Source: Mesorhabditis belari (Eukaryota; Nematoda; Chromadorea; Rhabditida; Rhabditidae). From it: a stretch of 64,000 nt of DNA. The notes under the pieces were generated by a model. It saw nothing but the letters and a program-made list of their open reading frames with translations. It made no database searches and was not told the origin of the DNA. The stretch covers positions 744,001-808,000 of the forward strand of contig CAUEEP010000922.1 in NCBI GenBank assembly GCA_958450365.1, read 5' to 3'. Within the stretch, counting starts at the first letter, position 1. Each line of letters begins with the position of its first letter. The position numbers and the translations under genes are program-made. Below are positions 21,958 through 33,360 of the stretch, in pieces.

Positions 21958-24900
21958 CTATTGCCAATTAATAAATTTCTTGCAATTTTTGAAGAATTGA
22001 GTGCAACGAAGAGTGTTGAAAGTGTCTGATGCTGATGGGAACGGGTTGCACACCTGCAATCAAAATATTCTTTTCTTGAATACTTTATAAAACCTAATAA
22101 AACCTAACAAAACCTAACAAAACCTAATAAAACCTAATAAAACTATTATTATTAATACTGACAGTATTATTAAGTAAATATTAGCGTGCTGATACATTTA
22201 CTAGTACTATTTACTAGTACAACACTTTTATTAAGTATTGTTAGCTTATTGATGGTAACTGGGTGTAGTGGCCATATGTGCCACGGGTTATTTGATGCAG
22301 AATTCAACGCCGATTCCGAAACTGCTTTCCGTTTTGGCTATGGAGCACTCTGTCAAAAGTTATAAGCGTGCAAAGTTTTGTATGGGATTTCAAAAAGGTG
22401 AAAGAGGTGATCAAAAAGGAGTTTATAAGCAGATTTCCCAGAGAGTTTAAGAATCAGTAGTGGCCAGCAGCAGGCTGGAATACAAAGCTGAAATACTAGG
22501 CTGGAATACTAGGTTGGAATACTAGGCTGAAATACTAGGCTGGAATACTAGGTTGGAATACTAGGCTGGAATACAAGGCTGGAATACAAGCCTCTCTAGT
22601 TCGAGTCTCAATTCTCTCTATCTACCTTTTTCTTTTGCTTTTTTTGGATTCGCTTGAACTCTGAATTGTTCTCCGTTTCAAATAAAAGCTTATTTTCAAC
22701 TACTTCTCATAAAAGCCTCTGGGAAATCTGCTCTGAGAAATAACCCGTGACAAATGTTCACTCATATCATATACATTCATATCACTCATATGTAACCACT
22801 CATATTATATAGCCAACACCCAGTTGAAATTCCCTATCAATATTGTACTTAAAGCAATAACATATCAATAACATACCGTAAATACTGTAATAGTACCCCA
22901 CCCCGATAATGACGGTGCAGAGTGTTGCGTAGTCTGGCTTTGAACGAGTTTTTCTCGACACTGATTTATGGTACAATGCGCGCTTAGGTATCAAAAAATA
23001 GCTGAAATTCAGGGCTATTTTTTAATACCTAAACGCGCATTGTAGCATAAACCAGTGTCGAGAAAAACGCGTTCAAACCTAGACTACGCGATGCTCCGCA
23101 CCGTCATTATCTTTGGTATCAAAAAATAGCCCTGAATTTCAGCTATTTTTTGATACTAAAGACGCATTTTTTGAAAGTACGGGCGCTTTGAAAAAAATGA
23201 AATACTAAAAAGCTTTTGCGACTACGCGACTGTACGAGGGGGGTGGGGTACTATTACAGTATTTACGGTAGCTACAACTACTGTACAATAGTAATGCCTA
23301 AGCCTAACGAAATAGTAGATAAATACTACAAAACACTGTTCTTTCTCTCCTTAAAACGCTCGAAACCTTTTTCGCTTCCTCGACGACATCCTCACATCTT
23401 TGCAGACTGGGTTTCGGAGTTGTTAAAGACTGAAAGTTATCCATTAGGGTGGTGCAAAAGAAACTGCCGATGGGTATCAGCTCTCATTTATCAGAAACGA
23501 GCGATGCTAACGGCATTATTTTTTATGTTTTGTTCGCATATTTGTTTGCTATTTATTTCGACATTTGAATTTTTTGGTTATTGTTTATTTTATTTAAAAA
23601 TGCTTATATTTTTTTTATTTAGATCATAGTCGAGCAAAGGTTTGTGCTACGAGCAGCATTACTGTTTAACTTCAAAATTGGAAAGTCTGCTGCCGAATCG
23701 CAGCAGACTGTGCTGCTCTCCTCTCTGTGCTGTTCTCCTCTCTGTGCTGCTCTCCTCTCTGTGCTGCTTTCGGTGATGGCAGTTTGTCCCTCAGGCAGTG
23801 TCAGACTTGGTTTCAAACGATTCCGAGAGGGAGACGAGACTTTGGAAGATTACAAGCACGGTTCGAGGCCAGAAGTCGTGAACGAAGCCAAGCTGAGGGA
23901 CGTTATTCAGGCCGATCCATGCCAATCTGCTCGAGATCTTGCGAAAATATTCCATTGTGATCATGTCACCATCGAACGCCATCTTTTTTTGAATTTCCCG
24001 TCAAATCGGGAGTTTCTTTTGCACCACCCTAATAGTTCAAAAAGAATAAAACTCAATTTACCGCAATTTTTTCAACTTTCGGTCGATTCTCCAATTCGGG
24101 TAAACAAAACTTTTCGAAAGCGAAACAGAACTGAAATTCGTAAGCTTCACAAAATCAATTAAAAAAGAAAAAAACCGGTAACGCAACTTCGTGGATCTTG
24201 TTTCGACGACAGAGTTTCGGATATTCCATAAAGTAGCTGAAAAAGAAAAGGGATTTTTTATGTAAAGAGGCTTTTGTGCTATGTAAAGTTTTCGATTTTG
24301 AAATTTGAATTTGAAATTCGATTTTGAAATTCGATTTTGAAACGATTAACGATTAATTAACGAACCGTCCACAATAGCTCAACACGGGTATCACACCGGC
24401 GGTGCCCGAACAAGCTGGGGGATAGGACTTGCAGAAATCGATCTGAATCAATATTTAATTTGATCAACTCCATTCGATCAACTCCATTCGATCAACTCCA
24501 TTCGATTTCCTTCACCCATCCGCTCACCTCATTTCTCTCGATTTCCCCATGACATTTCCTCACAAAACGCTCTCTTCCAATCACGCAAAACTCGGAAACG
24601 AAAACAAGAACGTGAGTCTAAACAATGATAAGGGATTCAAAAGAAATTTAAACGAAAACGAAACGAAACGAAAAGAAATTCAAAAGAAATTCAAAAGAAA
24701 TTTGGTAGAAATTGATAGAAATTGGTAGAAATTCTATCAGAAAACTTTTAAAGTTTAATTTCGAATTCGAATCGAATTCAGATTCAAATTTACTCTCTCA
24801 CATCACTTTCGAGTGTCTTCTTTATTGGTCGTTTCGTTGTTGTGTTCAAGATTTCTTCAGCTTCCTCGAGAATTTCCTGAAATCAAATCAAAAACTTGAA

Positions 24901-26550
24901 ATGTCATTGTTTGTTTTTTGTTTTGTTTGGTTTTACAAATTCATTTTTCTATCTTCACAAACCTCAGCAGTGACTGGAGTTGGTTTGGGTAAAGGAACCA
25001 AGCCAAATGGAGCTGAAATCGTTTTCCCCTCACTTTTTGGTGTTGCTGTTGTTTGGATTACGATTTTTGTGGTTTCTTCTGGTTTTGGAGTTTCTGAAAA
25101 CAGATCTCTGAAGGTAAATTAAACCAAATTTACAAAAAGAAGATAACCTGTAACAAATCCGGGAACAGGTGGGGGCAGAATGATTTCAAGAGGCTTAGTT
25201 GGAGCTAGCAAAGAGACTAAAATGAATCTGGTAATGATTGCTAATAATGATTCTTTAATCATCTTTTATCATTTTCCTTTTGCATAGACATAAAGATTTG
25301 ATTTTACCAGTTGTATCCGCATTGTTAACCCTTGATCGTTCGGTGATCGCTTTCTCACGACAAAATGCAAGCATCGGATTCTTTTGGCAAGCTCGCTAAA
25401 TTTGAAAAGTATTGTAAACATGTTAGATTTGCGAAAATCTATTGGATTGTCCAGTTATGAATGCGCGTTTTTTACTATTTTTCTCAGTAAATTTCTCAAG
25501 ATACCGAAATCAAGAAAAAGATATATTCGAAAGCTGAAGATCTCTTGATTTATTTGAGTCCAAGAATCAAAGCCAAACCCAGCTTTAAATCAAAGCAATT
25601 GGGTTGTCCAGTTATATTATTCGAAAGCTGAAGATCTCCTCTACATTTTGATATAAAAAGCTTTTGAATTTGTTCAGCTTTTGGGCAAATTGACTGCACA
25701 GAAGAAGAGGTGACCAAAAAATGGAAGGGTGCCTTTGGATCAAGTTTTGGCTCTGCTCAAATTGAGTTAACCGTTTGATGTTTGACCAATAGATATATCA
25801 ATACAACTTTTTTTAAAAATATAACAATTTCAGAGCATCTTTACTTTTCTTTTCTTTTCTGGGCGGTTATTTTACACCATAAAACTTGAGGAATAGCTAA
25901 TCTGAAATGGGTTTTTTTTTTTCGAAAACGACCTCTCCCTTTGTGCAGTCAATTTCCCAAAAAAGTTGAATGAATTCAAAAACTTTTTTATTCCAAAATG
26001 TAGAGGAGATCTTCATCTTTCGAATGATATATAACACTCATATACATCTGTTCGATATTTTGGGAAATTTACAAAATAGTAACTGGACAACCCAATAGCT
26101 TAGTCTTCGCTTTGACTCGCCTAGCTTAACGATAAATTAACTATAGCCTTGAATAACTTTGTAGAATACGGTGTCTAGATTGCTCAATGTATGCCTGGAT
26201 TGCTTTAAAACAATCTTTGAGACTTTTAAAGCATTTTAGAGTACGTTTAAAATTCACTTGAACCTTGTGAATAGTTGAATGGGTTTAGCTGGTTCACTTG
26301 TTCACTTGTTCACTTGTTTTATGGTTAAAATAGTCTTCACTTGTTAAAATAGTGCTATTATTATTGCTATTAAAGACTAAAAGCTATTTAACACTTATAT
26401 ACACCTGTTCGATATCTTGAGAAATTTACAAAATAGTAAAAACCCGCATTCATAACTGGACAACCCAATAGTACCTCAAAAATATACCTCAAAAATCAAA
26501 GATCGTTGTCCGTAGACTTGATAGAAGAAAAATAAAAACACTAGACGCAT
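21958..26550 (-). CDS. Secreted protein: N-terminal Cys motif, Pro/Thr linker, three Cys-rich repeats
   Basis: Ten exons join in phase from an ATG at 26550 to a stop at 21958, giving about 245 residues. Exon 1 is a signal peptide (MRLVFLFFFYQVYGQ). It is followed by ACQKNPMLAFC, a Pro/Thr-rich linker of about 90 residues with an acidic helix (EEILEEAEEILN), and then repeated units of the type FC-x(8)-KC, DFCKSYPPAC, YCGRYFMEYPKLC, CTQFFKNCKKF. Even Cys spacing suggests disulfide-bonded modules. I do not recognise the domain. Exon sizes are small, but three introns are inflated: exon 1 to 2 holds the mariner-family MITE 25440-26470, and the last intron holds a MITE (22874-23270) and a mariner remnant (23443-24034). 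The exon starting FCVIG may begin nine codons earlier, at an alternative acceptor. Function is unknown; it is probably an extracellular structural or inhibitor-type protein. Confidence 0.7.
22480..22590. repeat. 13-bp tandem repeat (AGGCTGGAATACT)n
   Basis: About eight copies with AGGTTGGAATACT and AGGCTGAAATACT variants. It sits in the long last intron of the minus-strand gene. The preceding 22290-22400 is an inverted copy of the dispersed repeat at about 16290. Confidence 0.85.
22874..23270. mobile_element. Palindromic MITE, ends CCGTAAATACTGTAATAGTA
   Basis: The left end CCGTAAATACTGTAATAGTA (then CCCCACCCC) is mirrored by GGGGTGGGGTACTATTACAG (then TATTTACGG). TA flanks. The interior holds inverted copies of GGTATCAAAAAATAGC. 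Copy two is at 58700-58968. Confidence 0.85.
23443..24034 (+). mobile_element. Mariner remnant encoding only the N-terminal HTH half of the transposase
   Basis: ITRs are TTAGGGTGGTGCAAAAGAAA (left) and TTTCTTTTGCACCACCCTAA (right), with TA on the right flank. The reading frame (about 23644-23990) encodes the paired-type DNA-binding region of mariner/SETMAR transposases: FKIGKSAAE, then FKRFREGDETLEDYKHGSRP, then AKLRDVIQADPCQSARDLAK and DHVTIERHL. The catalytic DD34D domain is absent; the frame runs from the HTH straight into the right ITR. About 17-bp units of TGTGCTGCTCTCCTCTC are inserted four times in the middle of the HTH1-HTH2 region, which would disrupt folding. It lies in an intron of the minus-strand Cys-rich gene. 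Confidence 0.85.
25440..26470. mobile_element. Mariner-family MITE, reverse copy of 13234-14197
   Basis: Ends TTGGATTGTCCAGTTATGAA (left) and TTCATAACTGGACAACCCAA (right) with TA flanks. The interior matches 13234-14197 in reverse orientation, including the nested internal TTGGGTTGTCC ends. It is entirely inside intron 1 of the minus-strand Cys-rich gene, whose exon 1 lies immediately to the right. Confidence 0.85.
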
Positions 26551-26770
26551 TTCTGAAATACGGATTAACAAAGAGAATAAATGTTATAAGAAAATCGGTG
26601 AGAAAAAGGGTAGTGATGAAGAGAAATGACCTTTGAAAAGAAAAGTGGATAGAGAAAAGGGAAAAGCTTTATTAAGAAGAAGAAAAAAAGGATGAAACGA
26701 AAAAAGGAGAAACGGGTTTTCTTTTGTGATCAGCAGAGAAAAGACTTGTAGAAAAAGTTATGCAAAGTTT

Positions 26771-26833
26771 GCCATCGTCGACTGGTTAAGAGCCCTGTAT
26801 CTGACGAGGTCAAGGATTCAATTCCACCATTCT
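26771..26833 (+). tRNA. tRNA-like remnant
   Basis: GACTGGTTAAGAGC (D-arm like), an anticodon-arm-like CCCTGTATCTGACGAGG, and GGATTCAATTCC (T-arm like) occur in tRNA order and spacing. Acceptor strands do not pair well, so it is likely a pseudogene or tRNA-derived repeat. Confidence 0.4.
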
Positions 26834-27109
26834 CAATTAAGAAATGAACCTTTTAAAGATTATCAACTAGGAAACAGCTTTGTGATTTGAGAAAGACGAA
26901 CGATTAAGACAGTTTTGTAACTAATTAGGATGAAACTTGGATCAAAATCAGATGAGCTCATTTACTCCAAACGTCCAGAAGGTTATTTTCGAATAAAATT
27001 ATATTATTGCACTCTTTGATGATAGGGATATTGTATTTTAAAAGGATGTAAATATTTGTACTGGGTGAATGAGTGTACTTCTCAGGCAATACGCTATCAT
27101 TCGTTAAGA

Positions 27110-27330
27110 TCTGGAGATGTGTCGGAGATCTGGAGATGTGTCGGAGATCTGGAGATGTGTCGGAGATCTGGAGATGTGTCGGAGATCTGGAGATGTGTCG
27201 GAGATCTGGAGATGTCGGGATCTGGTGTCGGGCTGGAGAGTGTCGGAGATCTGGAGATGTGTCGGAGATCTGGAGATGTGTCGGAGATCTGGAGATGTGT
27301 CGGAGATCTGGAGATGTGTCTGAGATCTGG
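27110..27330. repeat. 19-bp minisatellite (GTCGGAGATCTGGAGATGT)n
   Basis: About 10 tandem copies with one irregular block near 27213-27245 (GATCTGGTGTCGGGCTGGAG). It keeps three frames open (CVGDLEM, CRRSGDV, VSEIWR), which are artefacts. Confidence 0.95.
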
Positions 27331-27493
27331 CTCGCTAAATTGTTATCCTTAAAGCATTGATTTTCAGCTTTTCATTGATAATCTCATTGATTAACTTTCA
27401 GTGAATATTGTTGACAATTTGTCGCTTTGCTTTGGCAAGCTTTGGCTTTGGCAAGCTTTGGCTTTGGTCCTGGAGTTGAGTTGCCATTGTTTT

Positions 27494-27625
27494 TCAAGTA
27501 GTGAACAGCGCACGCTTTAAAATAATTTCCCTGATCGATTCATCGTTTGCCATTTCCCTGATCGATTCATCATTTGCATCAATCTGGCCTTTCTCGTACG
27601 CAGAAAGCGACCAACGATCTTTTAT
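27494..27625 (-). CDS. Possible last exon of an unrecognised minus-strand gene
   Basis: After a good acceptor (TTTTTTAG at 27626-27633) the minus strand reads IKDRWSLSAYEKGQIDANDE, then a tandem-duplicated NDESIRE, then IILKRALFTT and a stop. The 24-bp duplication is in frame. I could not find upstream exons with confidence, nor name the family. It could be a remnant. Confidence 0.3.
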   Translation of the reverse strand: MKDRWSLSAYEKGQIDANDESIREMANDESIREIILKRALFTT

Positions 27626-28280
27626 CTAAAAAACAAGAGATCAATAACATTTACTAAAGAAAAAACTAGCATTAACAAACAAAAGATAAAGAATTAGTGT
27701 AGAAACAAAAGATAAACAATTAATGAACAAAGAAAAGATAAACAAACTTAATCTTTCCAGTCAAAAAAACAACCAATACCACTCCTCTAAGATGCAAAAA
27801 AAATCAGCGATTTCTCTCGAATCTTTGAAATTCATTTGTTGAGAATCGAAACCGATTTCTTTTCTCCAAATTTGGGTTCTCATCGATCATTCTCTGTCAT
27901 TTTTCGATTGCTCTTTAGAAGTGGCGAGTCCGTCTAAAAATAGCATTCTTTCATTCTTGAGCGTGATCGAATGACAAAATCTGCACGAAATTTTTGGGTT
28001 CAACGAGAACTTTTAAAGGGTTTTCTTTTAACTTTTAAACTTCATTCATAAACAAAAACTTTTAAATTCATGAAGAAATATTAAACAAAAGTTTTATTTA
28101 ATAACTGAAAATAAAAGATTCATATTGAAAAAACTGAACTCTTTCAAGAGAACATCAAGAGAAATTCAAGAATACCCGGCAAATTCCAAAGAAAGAAAGA
28201 ATTTGGTCGAAAAAAAAGTGAGGTGACTTGATTGATAGTGAATTTATAACAAAAATTTATAACAAAAATCAAAAGTCTTT

Positions 28281-31200
28281 TTAACAATTCTGAGTTGAGC
28301 AGCACACATTGTGTTCGTAGCGTTCACTGTAGACACAATAAGGAGTATCCAGTAAGTGGCATTGGTAAGACTGAAAACGAGAAGATTTCATGATGATTGG
28401 ATGGTTTAAAAGAGCCTCAACTTTGATTTGACAAAACTAGCCTCAACTTTGATTTGACTGTTAGTGAGAGATGGAATTGGCTTAAGATTTGCATCTAGAC
28501 TGGCTTCTGCTAGCCAACTCCAGGATTTCACCAAACCTAAGCCTGAGCTAGCCAACTCCAGGATTTCATCAAACCTAATCCTGAGCTAGTCAACTCCAGG
28601 ATTTCACCAAACCTAAGCCTGAGCTAGCCAACTCCAGGATTTCATCAAACCTAAGCCTGAGCTAGCCAACTCCAGGATTTCATCAAACCAAGCCTGAGCT
28701 GCAACCCAGGATTTCACAACCTAAGCCTGGCAGCCAACCCAGGATTCACCAAACCTAAGCCTGAGCTAGCCAACTCTAGGATTTCACCAAACCTAAGCCT
28801 GAGCTAGCCAACTCTAGGATTTCACCAAACTATTTAGCATAAGCAATGAGAGCATTTAGCATCTAACATTTGGCAAATTTGGCATCTATTTAAATCTATT
28901 TAGATCTAGCAATTTTGCTAGATGGATTTAACAATTGCAATTTGCAAAGCAATTCCTAAATACTAAACGCTAAATGAAAAAGCAATTTTGTTAGATTTAA
29001 CTCTTTTTGCTAAATTTAACAGTTAGTGAAACTAGGCTCAGATCCAGGACAAAAGCTCTTGCTCTTGCTATTGCTATCAAGCTCTTGCTATTGTCATTTT
29101 TGCATACTCAAACCTCAAAGCATTCCAGCGGCAGCCTCGTTCCTGGATAGAATCGCACGATTCCTAAAAATCTAGTTGAAATTAAAGATTGCGAAACTTA
29201 CCATAATCGTAACTATATCGCACGTCATAATGTCCACAACAAATATAGTCACCGCCCATAAATGTAGGATGGTATTCGCAATTGAAACCCTAAAACGGGG
29301 AATTTGAAAGTTTACAAATTCAAGCACAACTCTAGACAGAAGTTTGAATCTATTTTCTTTTCTTTCCTTTCTTTCTTTTCTTTCCTTTCTTTCTCTTCTT
29401 TCTTTTCTTTCTTTCTCTTCTTTCCTTTCTTTCTTTTCTAAGAGTTTGAATTGAGTTGAACTTACAGGCGAACACCTCTCATCCAAACAACTCTTCACCA
29501 ATCCATCAAGTCTTTCCGGTGTTTGATTTGGATCCATGCATTCAGCTGAAAAAGTTAACTTGAATCCCGTTGTTATTTCTATTGGAAACTCAAACCTTCC
29601 AACTTTTCGCGAAGAACATTTTTAAAAAGAGAATAAAGATTACGATTTTCATCGATGCAGATATTGTTTCGACAAATCAAATGAGACGGTTGACATTGAG
29701 AAGAATAGATGCAATCAGAACCTGAAAATGAAACGAATTTTATATTAAAGCTGTGAAGAACTTGATGCAAAAACCATTTTTTTGATTTCAAATCTTATTA
29801 GATCTTATCAGATAGAATGCAAAGCTCAAACAACCTGCACTTGCCACTGGATAACAAACGCCGGCTATCGACACCTCGTTGACTCCACAAACTGAAATAC
29901 CAATCTTTCTTCTGTCTTCCTTAAATTCCCTGGAATCCTTAAATTAAATATCTTTGAAAACTTTATCTTGATTTTTTAATCTCATTCTGAACTTACAATT
30001 GGTTCTCAAGCTCTTGCAACAATAATTATTCACACAGTTGAAGTTATCAGTGTTGGTGATGCCAAGACAGTCCTGGAAATACGGAGATTTTAAAACTAAC
30101 TTCTTTCTAGCATCTCTTGGCCAGAAGATCAAGTGGCCAGAAGGCCAGAATATCAGTTCAATCCCAACAGCTTTAACTAACTTCTTTCTAGCTATTGGGA
30201 TTGAACTCTTGATCTTCTGGCTAGGAGATAAGCCTCCTAACCAATTGGCTAACCAATTAACCATAACGAAACAAAGAATATTTGGCTTGACAAGCCTATT
30301 CAAACCTACATCAGCACTTGTGCACGTTTGTTGATCTGTAGTTGACTCAAAGCCGGCCGGGCAAACTTGAGCTGATGAAAGGCGGAGGACTACTGAAAGA
30401 ATGGGCAATGAAATAGACAAACAAATAATTCTATAATGAAATTTACAAAAGTAAAAACATTCTAGAATTTACGAAATCAAAGCTTACATTGCATTATCCG
30501 CTGAATTGTCGTTAAATTTACACTTGACGGGATCATCATCAAGGAATTCTCAAGAAATACCAAGAAATTATCAAGAAATATGAGAAATTTTGTCAATATT
30601 TTGTCAATATTCAACAAAAATCAATAGATTTTAGGATTGATGGCCCAAAAATGGAGATCTTTTGTCCGAATTTTCTGAAGTCTTTCGCCAAAATCCTCTC
30701 GAAATCCGACTCCTTTCCATTTCTCGGCTTTTCTCTCCACCAGATTGACCTTTCCACGGATCCGAGTGTTTTGTTTGTTTTTACACTTTTTTTGTACAAA
30801 TTGGTCTTGGACAAATTTGTTAGTTGTTTGTGCTTTGATAGTTTATTTTTTTTTTCAGGTACTATGCAAACGTTTGATTACATTAGACATTTAAAGACAT
30901 TTAAACTTAGACATTTAAAGCTTAGACATTCAACAAATATCATAACTATACAAGATTATGATAGTTGTGTTCAAATGAGAAAGCAATCTACCGTATTTCT
31001 TCGAATAGAAGACCGGGTAAAGAGTAGCATCGCGTACTCGTGCGTAGCAGCCCTTTTTAAAATTTCTTTTCTGCATAAAAGCTTTCAATGTAGTGCTATA
31101 GGGCTGGAAAATGACTCAAAAATCTGTTAGCTCATGTGGTATTTTTGAGCCATTTTCCAGCTCTATAGCACTTGATTGAAAGCTTTTATGCAGAAAAGAA

Positions 31201-31967
31201 ATTTTAAAAAGGGCTGCTACGCAGGAGTACGCGATCATACTCTTTACCCGGTCTTCTATTCGAAGAAATACGGTAACCAAATCGAAATCCTTTCTCAAAG
31301 ATTTCTGTTTCTTGACAAAAATCGAGAAGATCCAGAAGATTTGCTGAAGTAAGATCCAGGAGTTTATCGATCTCTAACTGTAGTCCTGTAGTCCTGTAGT
31401 CCTTTAGGTCCTTTAAGTAATTGTAGTATTAAGTAACTATAGTCCTTTAGGAATCAGGCTATTGGGCTTAAAACAGCCTATAAATCGATAAATCGAGTAC
31501 ACGATGATACTCTTTACCCAGTCTTCTATTCAAAGAAATACGGTATGATAGTTCTTCAAAATTAACACGTTTTAGGAAAGAGAAATCAGAAAATCAGGAA
31601 AGAGTCGATTTATCTTTCTTAAAACTACCGTAATCCTTCCTCTATTTTAGTAGAGGAAGGAATACGGTAGCTTTTTCTGAAGCTAAGTCTTTAGTGTCTT
31701 TCAGGAAATGATTGAAAGATTGGTCGGATAATTGGACAAAAAGTGAGACAAGATTACGGTAGCTTCAACATTTTAGAAAGCGGAGATAAGAGGAAACTTT
31801 CCGATAAGAGGAAACTTCCGTTACAGTACCCAAATACAGTACACTGGTTAGAGACAGTACAGTGTGACTACTGTACTTTTACTGTACTACTGTACTTTGA
31901 AAGTCTACCATTATTCTAAACTCTCACCTGTCAACAATAGAAATTGATTGATAGCCAGCCACATCAT
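28281..31967 (-). CDS. Secreted Cys-rich protein with EB-like and lustrin-like modules
   Basis: Nine exons join in phase into about 229 residues, from an ATG at 31967 to a stop at 28281. A two-exon signal peptide (MMWLAINQFLLLT + VVLRLSSAQ) precedes CPAGFESTTDQQTC...DC...NC...YCC, a lustrin-like Cys module. Next comes CGVNEVSIAGVCYPVASAGS followed by DCIYSSQCQPSHLIC, the pattern of a nematode EB module. Further Cys pairs follow (CLDERC, YICCG, CHLLDTPYC, NVCCSTQNC). The product should be extracellular and disulfide-rich; the reaction or partner is unknown. Intron 1 (about 1.5 kb) contains the palindromic MITE 30989-31275, a half MITE at 31498-31545 and a 46-bp palindrome at 31627. The last intron contains the 38-bp tandem repeat 28500-28840. 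Confidence 0.75.
28500..28840. repeat. 38-bp tandem repeat in an intron
   Basis: About eight copies of GAGCTAGCCAACTCCAGGAT + TTCACCAAACCTAAGCCT, with a shortened, mutated pair around 28695-28745. Located in the last intron of the EB/lustrin-like gene. A related CTAGCC-rich region is at 9360-9540. Confidence 0.9.
30989..31275. mobile_element. Palindromic MITE, ends CCGTATTTCTTCGAATAGAA
   Basis: Nearly the whole 287 bp is an inverted repeat: the left arm CCGTATTTCTTCGAATAGAA, GACCGGGTAAAGAGTA, CTGCATAAAAGCTTTCAATG is matched by its complement on the right, meeting around a short AAAATCTGTTAGCTCATGTG centre. TA flanks on both sides. Further copies: 46800-47076 (full), 47465-47656 (right part), 31498-31545 (right end only). 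Confidence 0.9.
31276..31480. repeat. Short-array copy of the TGTAGTCC element
   Basis: From CCAAATCGAAATCCTTTCTC to GGAATCAGGCTATTGGGCTT this segment matches 32836-33360, but it carries only about three TGTAGTCC units where the other copy has more than 40. Confidence 0.8.
31498..31672. mobile_element. MITE end fragment and a short palindrome
   Basis: 31498-31545 is a lone right end of the CCGTATTTCTTCGAATAG family (CTTTACCCAGTCTTCTATTC, then AAAGAAATACGGTA). 31627-31672 is a perfect-looking 46-bp palindrome (CTACCGTAATCCTTCCTCTA and complement), resembling the smallest possible MITE of the ACCGTA-ended group. Confidence 0.7.
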
Positions 31968-32404
31968 TGAAGAAGAAAAAGACTTTTGAATTGTGCAAAA
32001 AATGAGGAAGCAATAGTTTGAGGTGAAGGTGAGCTTTCTCCTTCTATTGCCAAGACTAATCTGCTTAGGCTCGTGCCTCTGGGGTTTCTGATGGGAAAAG
32101 GAGAATATAGAAAAGAGAATATAGAAAAGAGAAAGACGATAACAAACAGTCCTTCACTCTTTTCTGATTCCTCCATTGCTGATCCATTCATTTGAGTGAT
32201 CGAGCTGTTGAAGGAGTGAAAGAGAAAAGGGAGGAAAGCTCTTGATGACCCCATAAGCCATATTCAAATATGAGGAAAGGACCACTCAAAAAGAGAGAGT
32301 CTAATGCTTGGATGAGTCAGAAAAAAATTTGGCTTTTTATCAAAACAATCTAGAAAAAGAGTTCAAAGACTTTTTTTCAGTTTAAATCATTTATTTTCAG
32401 CACC
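31968..32404. other. Intergenic region between divergent/convergent gene models
   Basis: Upstream of the minus-strand EB-like gene. Nothing but short A/G-rich repeats (GGAGAATATAGAAAAGAG) was seen. The minus-strand open frame here has no domain. Confidence 0.4.
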
Positions 32405-32622
32405 AAATGGACAAGATCAATGACCCGTATCAAAAATTGAAAAAGAATATCTTTTGGAGAAATTATGAGCAAAAAAGATACAATCTAAAGATCAATCAGA
32501 CAATCAAACGACTTCTGGCTGTTCATCGATCAGTTTCAAACTGCAAATCGACGCTGGCGCTGATTGGACTTCCTCGACGACGAATGGCTTTGGCTTTGAG
32601 GTTTTTGGCTGAAATTTTGTGA
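32400..32622 (+). CDS. Possible exon, unknown protein
   Basis: A TTATTTTCAG acceptor at 32391-32400 is followed by an open frame ending at 32622: MDKINDPYQKLKKNIFWRNY, then KINQTIKRLLAVHRS and RRRMALALRFLAEIL. The basic, helical composition is plausible for a real C-terminal exon, but I found no upstream exon and no known domain. Confidence 0.3.
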
Positions 32623-32835
32623 ATTGAGAGCTTGAGAATTGAGAATTAACTGAAGTAAAAGCTGCAACAGTAGCCCCGGGGTCATTATTTTTTCAATTTC
32701 CATTTACATGACTAAAACTAGAAAATATAAGTTAATCAGGACTCATTAAAGAAACATTTTTCTATTCATTTATTTATGAAAATAAGGAAAATAACCAGGA
32801 AAATAACCGAAAACCAGAAATTTAAAAATCTAAAT

Positions 32836-33360
32836 CAACTAATCAAATCGAAATCCTTTCCCACAGTCCTTTCTGTACGAAATCCTTTCTGTTTCTTGAC
32901 AAAAATCGAGAAGATTTGCTGAAGTAAGATCCAGAAGTTTATCGATCTCTAACTGTAGTCCAGTAGTCCAGTAGTCCTGTAGTCCAGTAGTCCAGTAGTC
33001 CTGTAGTTCTGTAGTCCAGTAGTCCTGTAGTCCTGTAGTCCTGTAGTCCTGTAGTTCTGTAGTCCTGTAGTCCAGTAGTCCTGTAGTTCTGTAGTCCAGT
33101 AGTCCTGTAGTCCAGTAGTCCAGTAGTCCTGTAGTTCTGTAGTCCTGTAGTTCTGTAGTCCTGTAGTCCAGTAGTCCTGTAGTTCTGTAGTCCAGTAGTC
33201 CTGTAGTCCAGTAGTCCTGTAGTCCTGTAGTCCTGTAGTCCTGTAGTCCAGTAGTCCAGTAGTCCAGTAGTCCAGTAGTCCAGTAGTCCAGTAGTCCAGT
33301 AGTCCTGTAGTTCTGTAGTCCTGTAGTCCTTTGGGAATCAGGCTATTGGGCTTAAAACAG
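32836..33360. repeat. Expanded 8-bp minisatellite (TGTAGTCC/AGTAGTCC)n
   Basis: About 46 units of an 8-bp repeat (TAGTCCTG or TAGTCCAG, some TAGTTCTG) lie at 32955-33325. The array is flanked by the same sequences that flank three units at 31380-31405. The minus-strand open frame (GLLDYWTT repeats) is an artefact of the 24-bp triple unit. Confidence 0.9.

Larger units (their letters stand above)
26551..28280. other. Intergenic region between two minus-strand secreted-protein genes
   Basis: Holds a tRNA-like remnant, the 19-bp minisatellite at 27110-27330 and a possible exon at 27494-27625. CTTTGGCAAGCTTTGG repeats lie at 27430-27465. 27650-27745 has three copies of AAAAGATAAACAA-type sequence. 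No other gene was seen. Confidence 0.5.

Noticed and set aside
27056..27360. Three overlapping frames with SEIWRCVGDLEMC-type repeats
   Set aside because: All come from the 19-bp minisatellite.
28500..28840. Regular 38-bp repeats considered as a CRISPR array
   Set aside because: Repeats are tandem without unique spacers, in a eukaryotic intron, and no cas genes are present.
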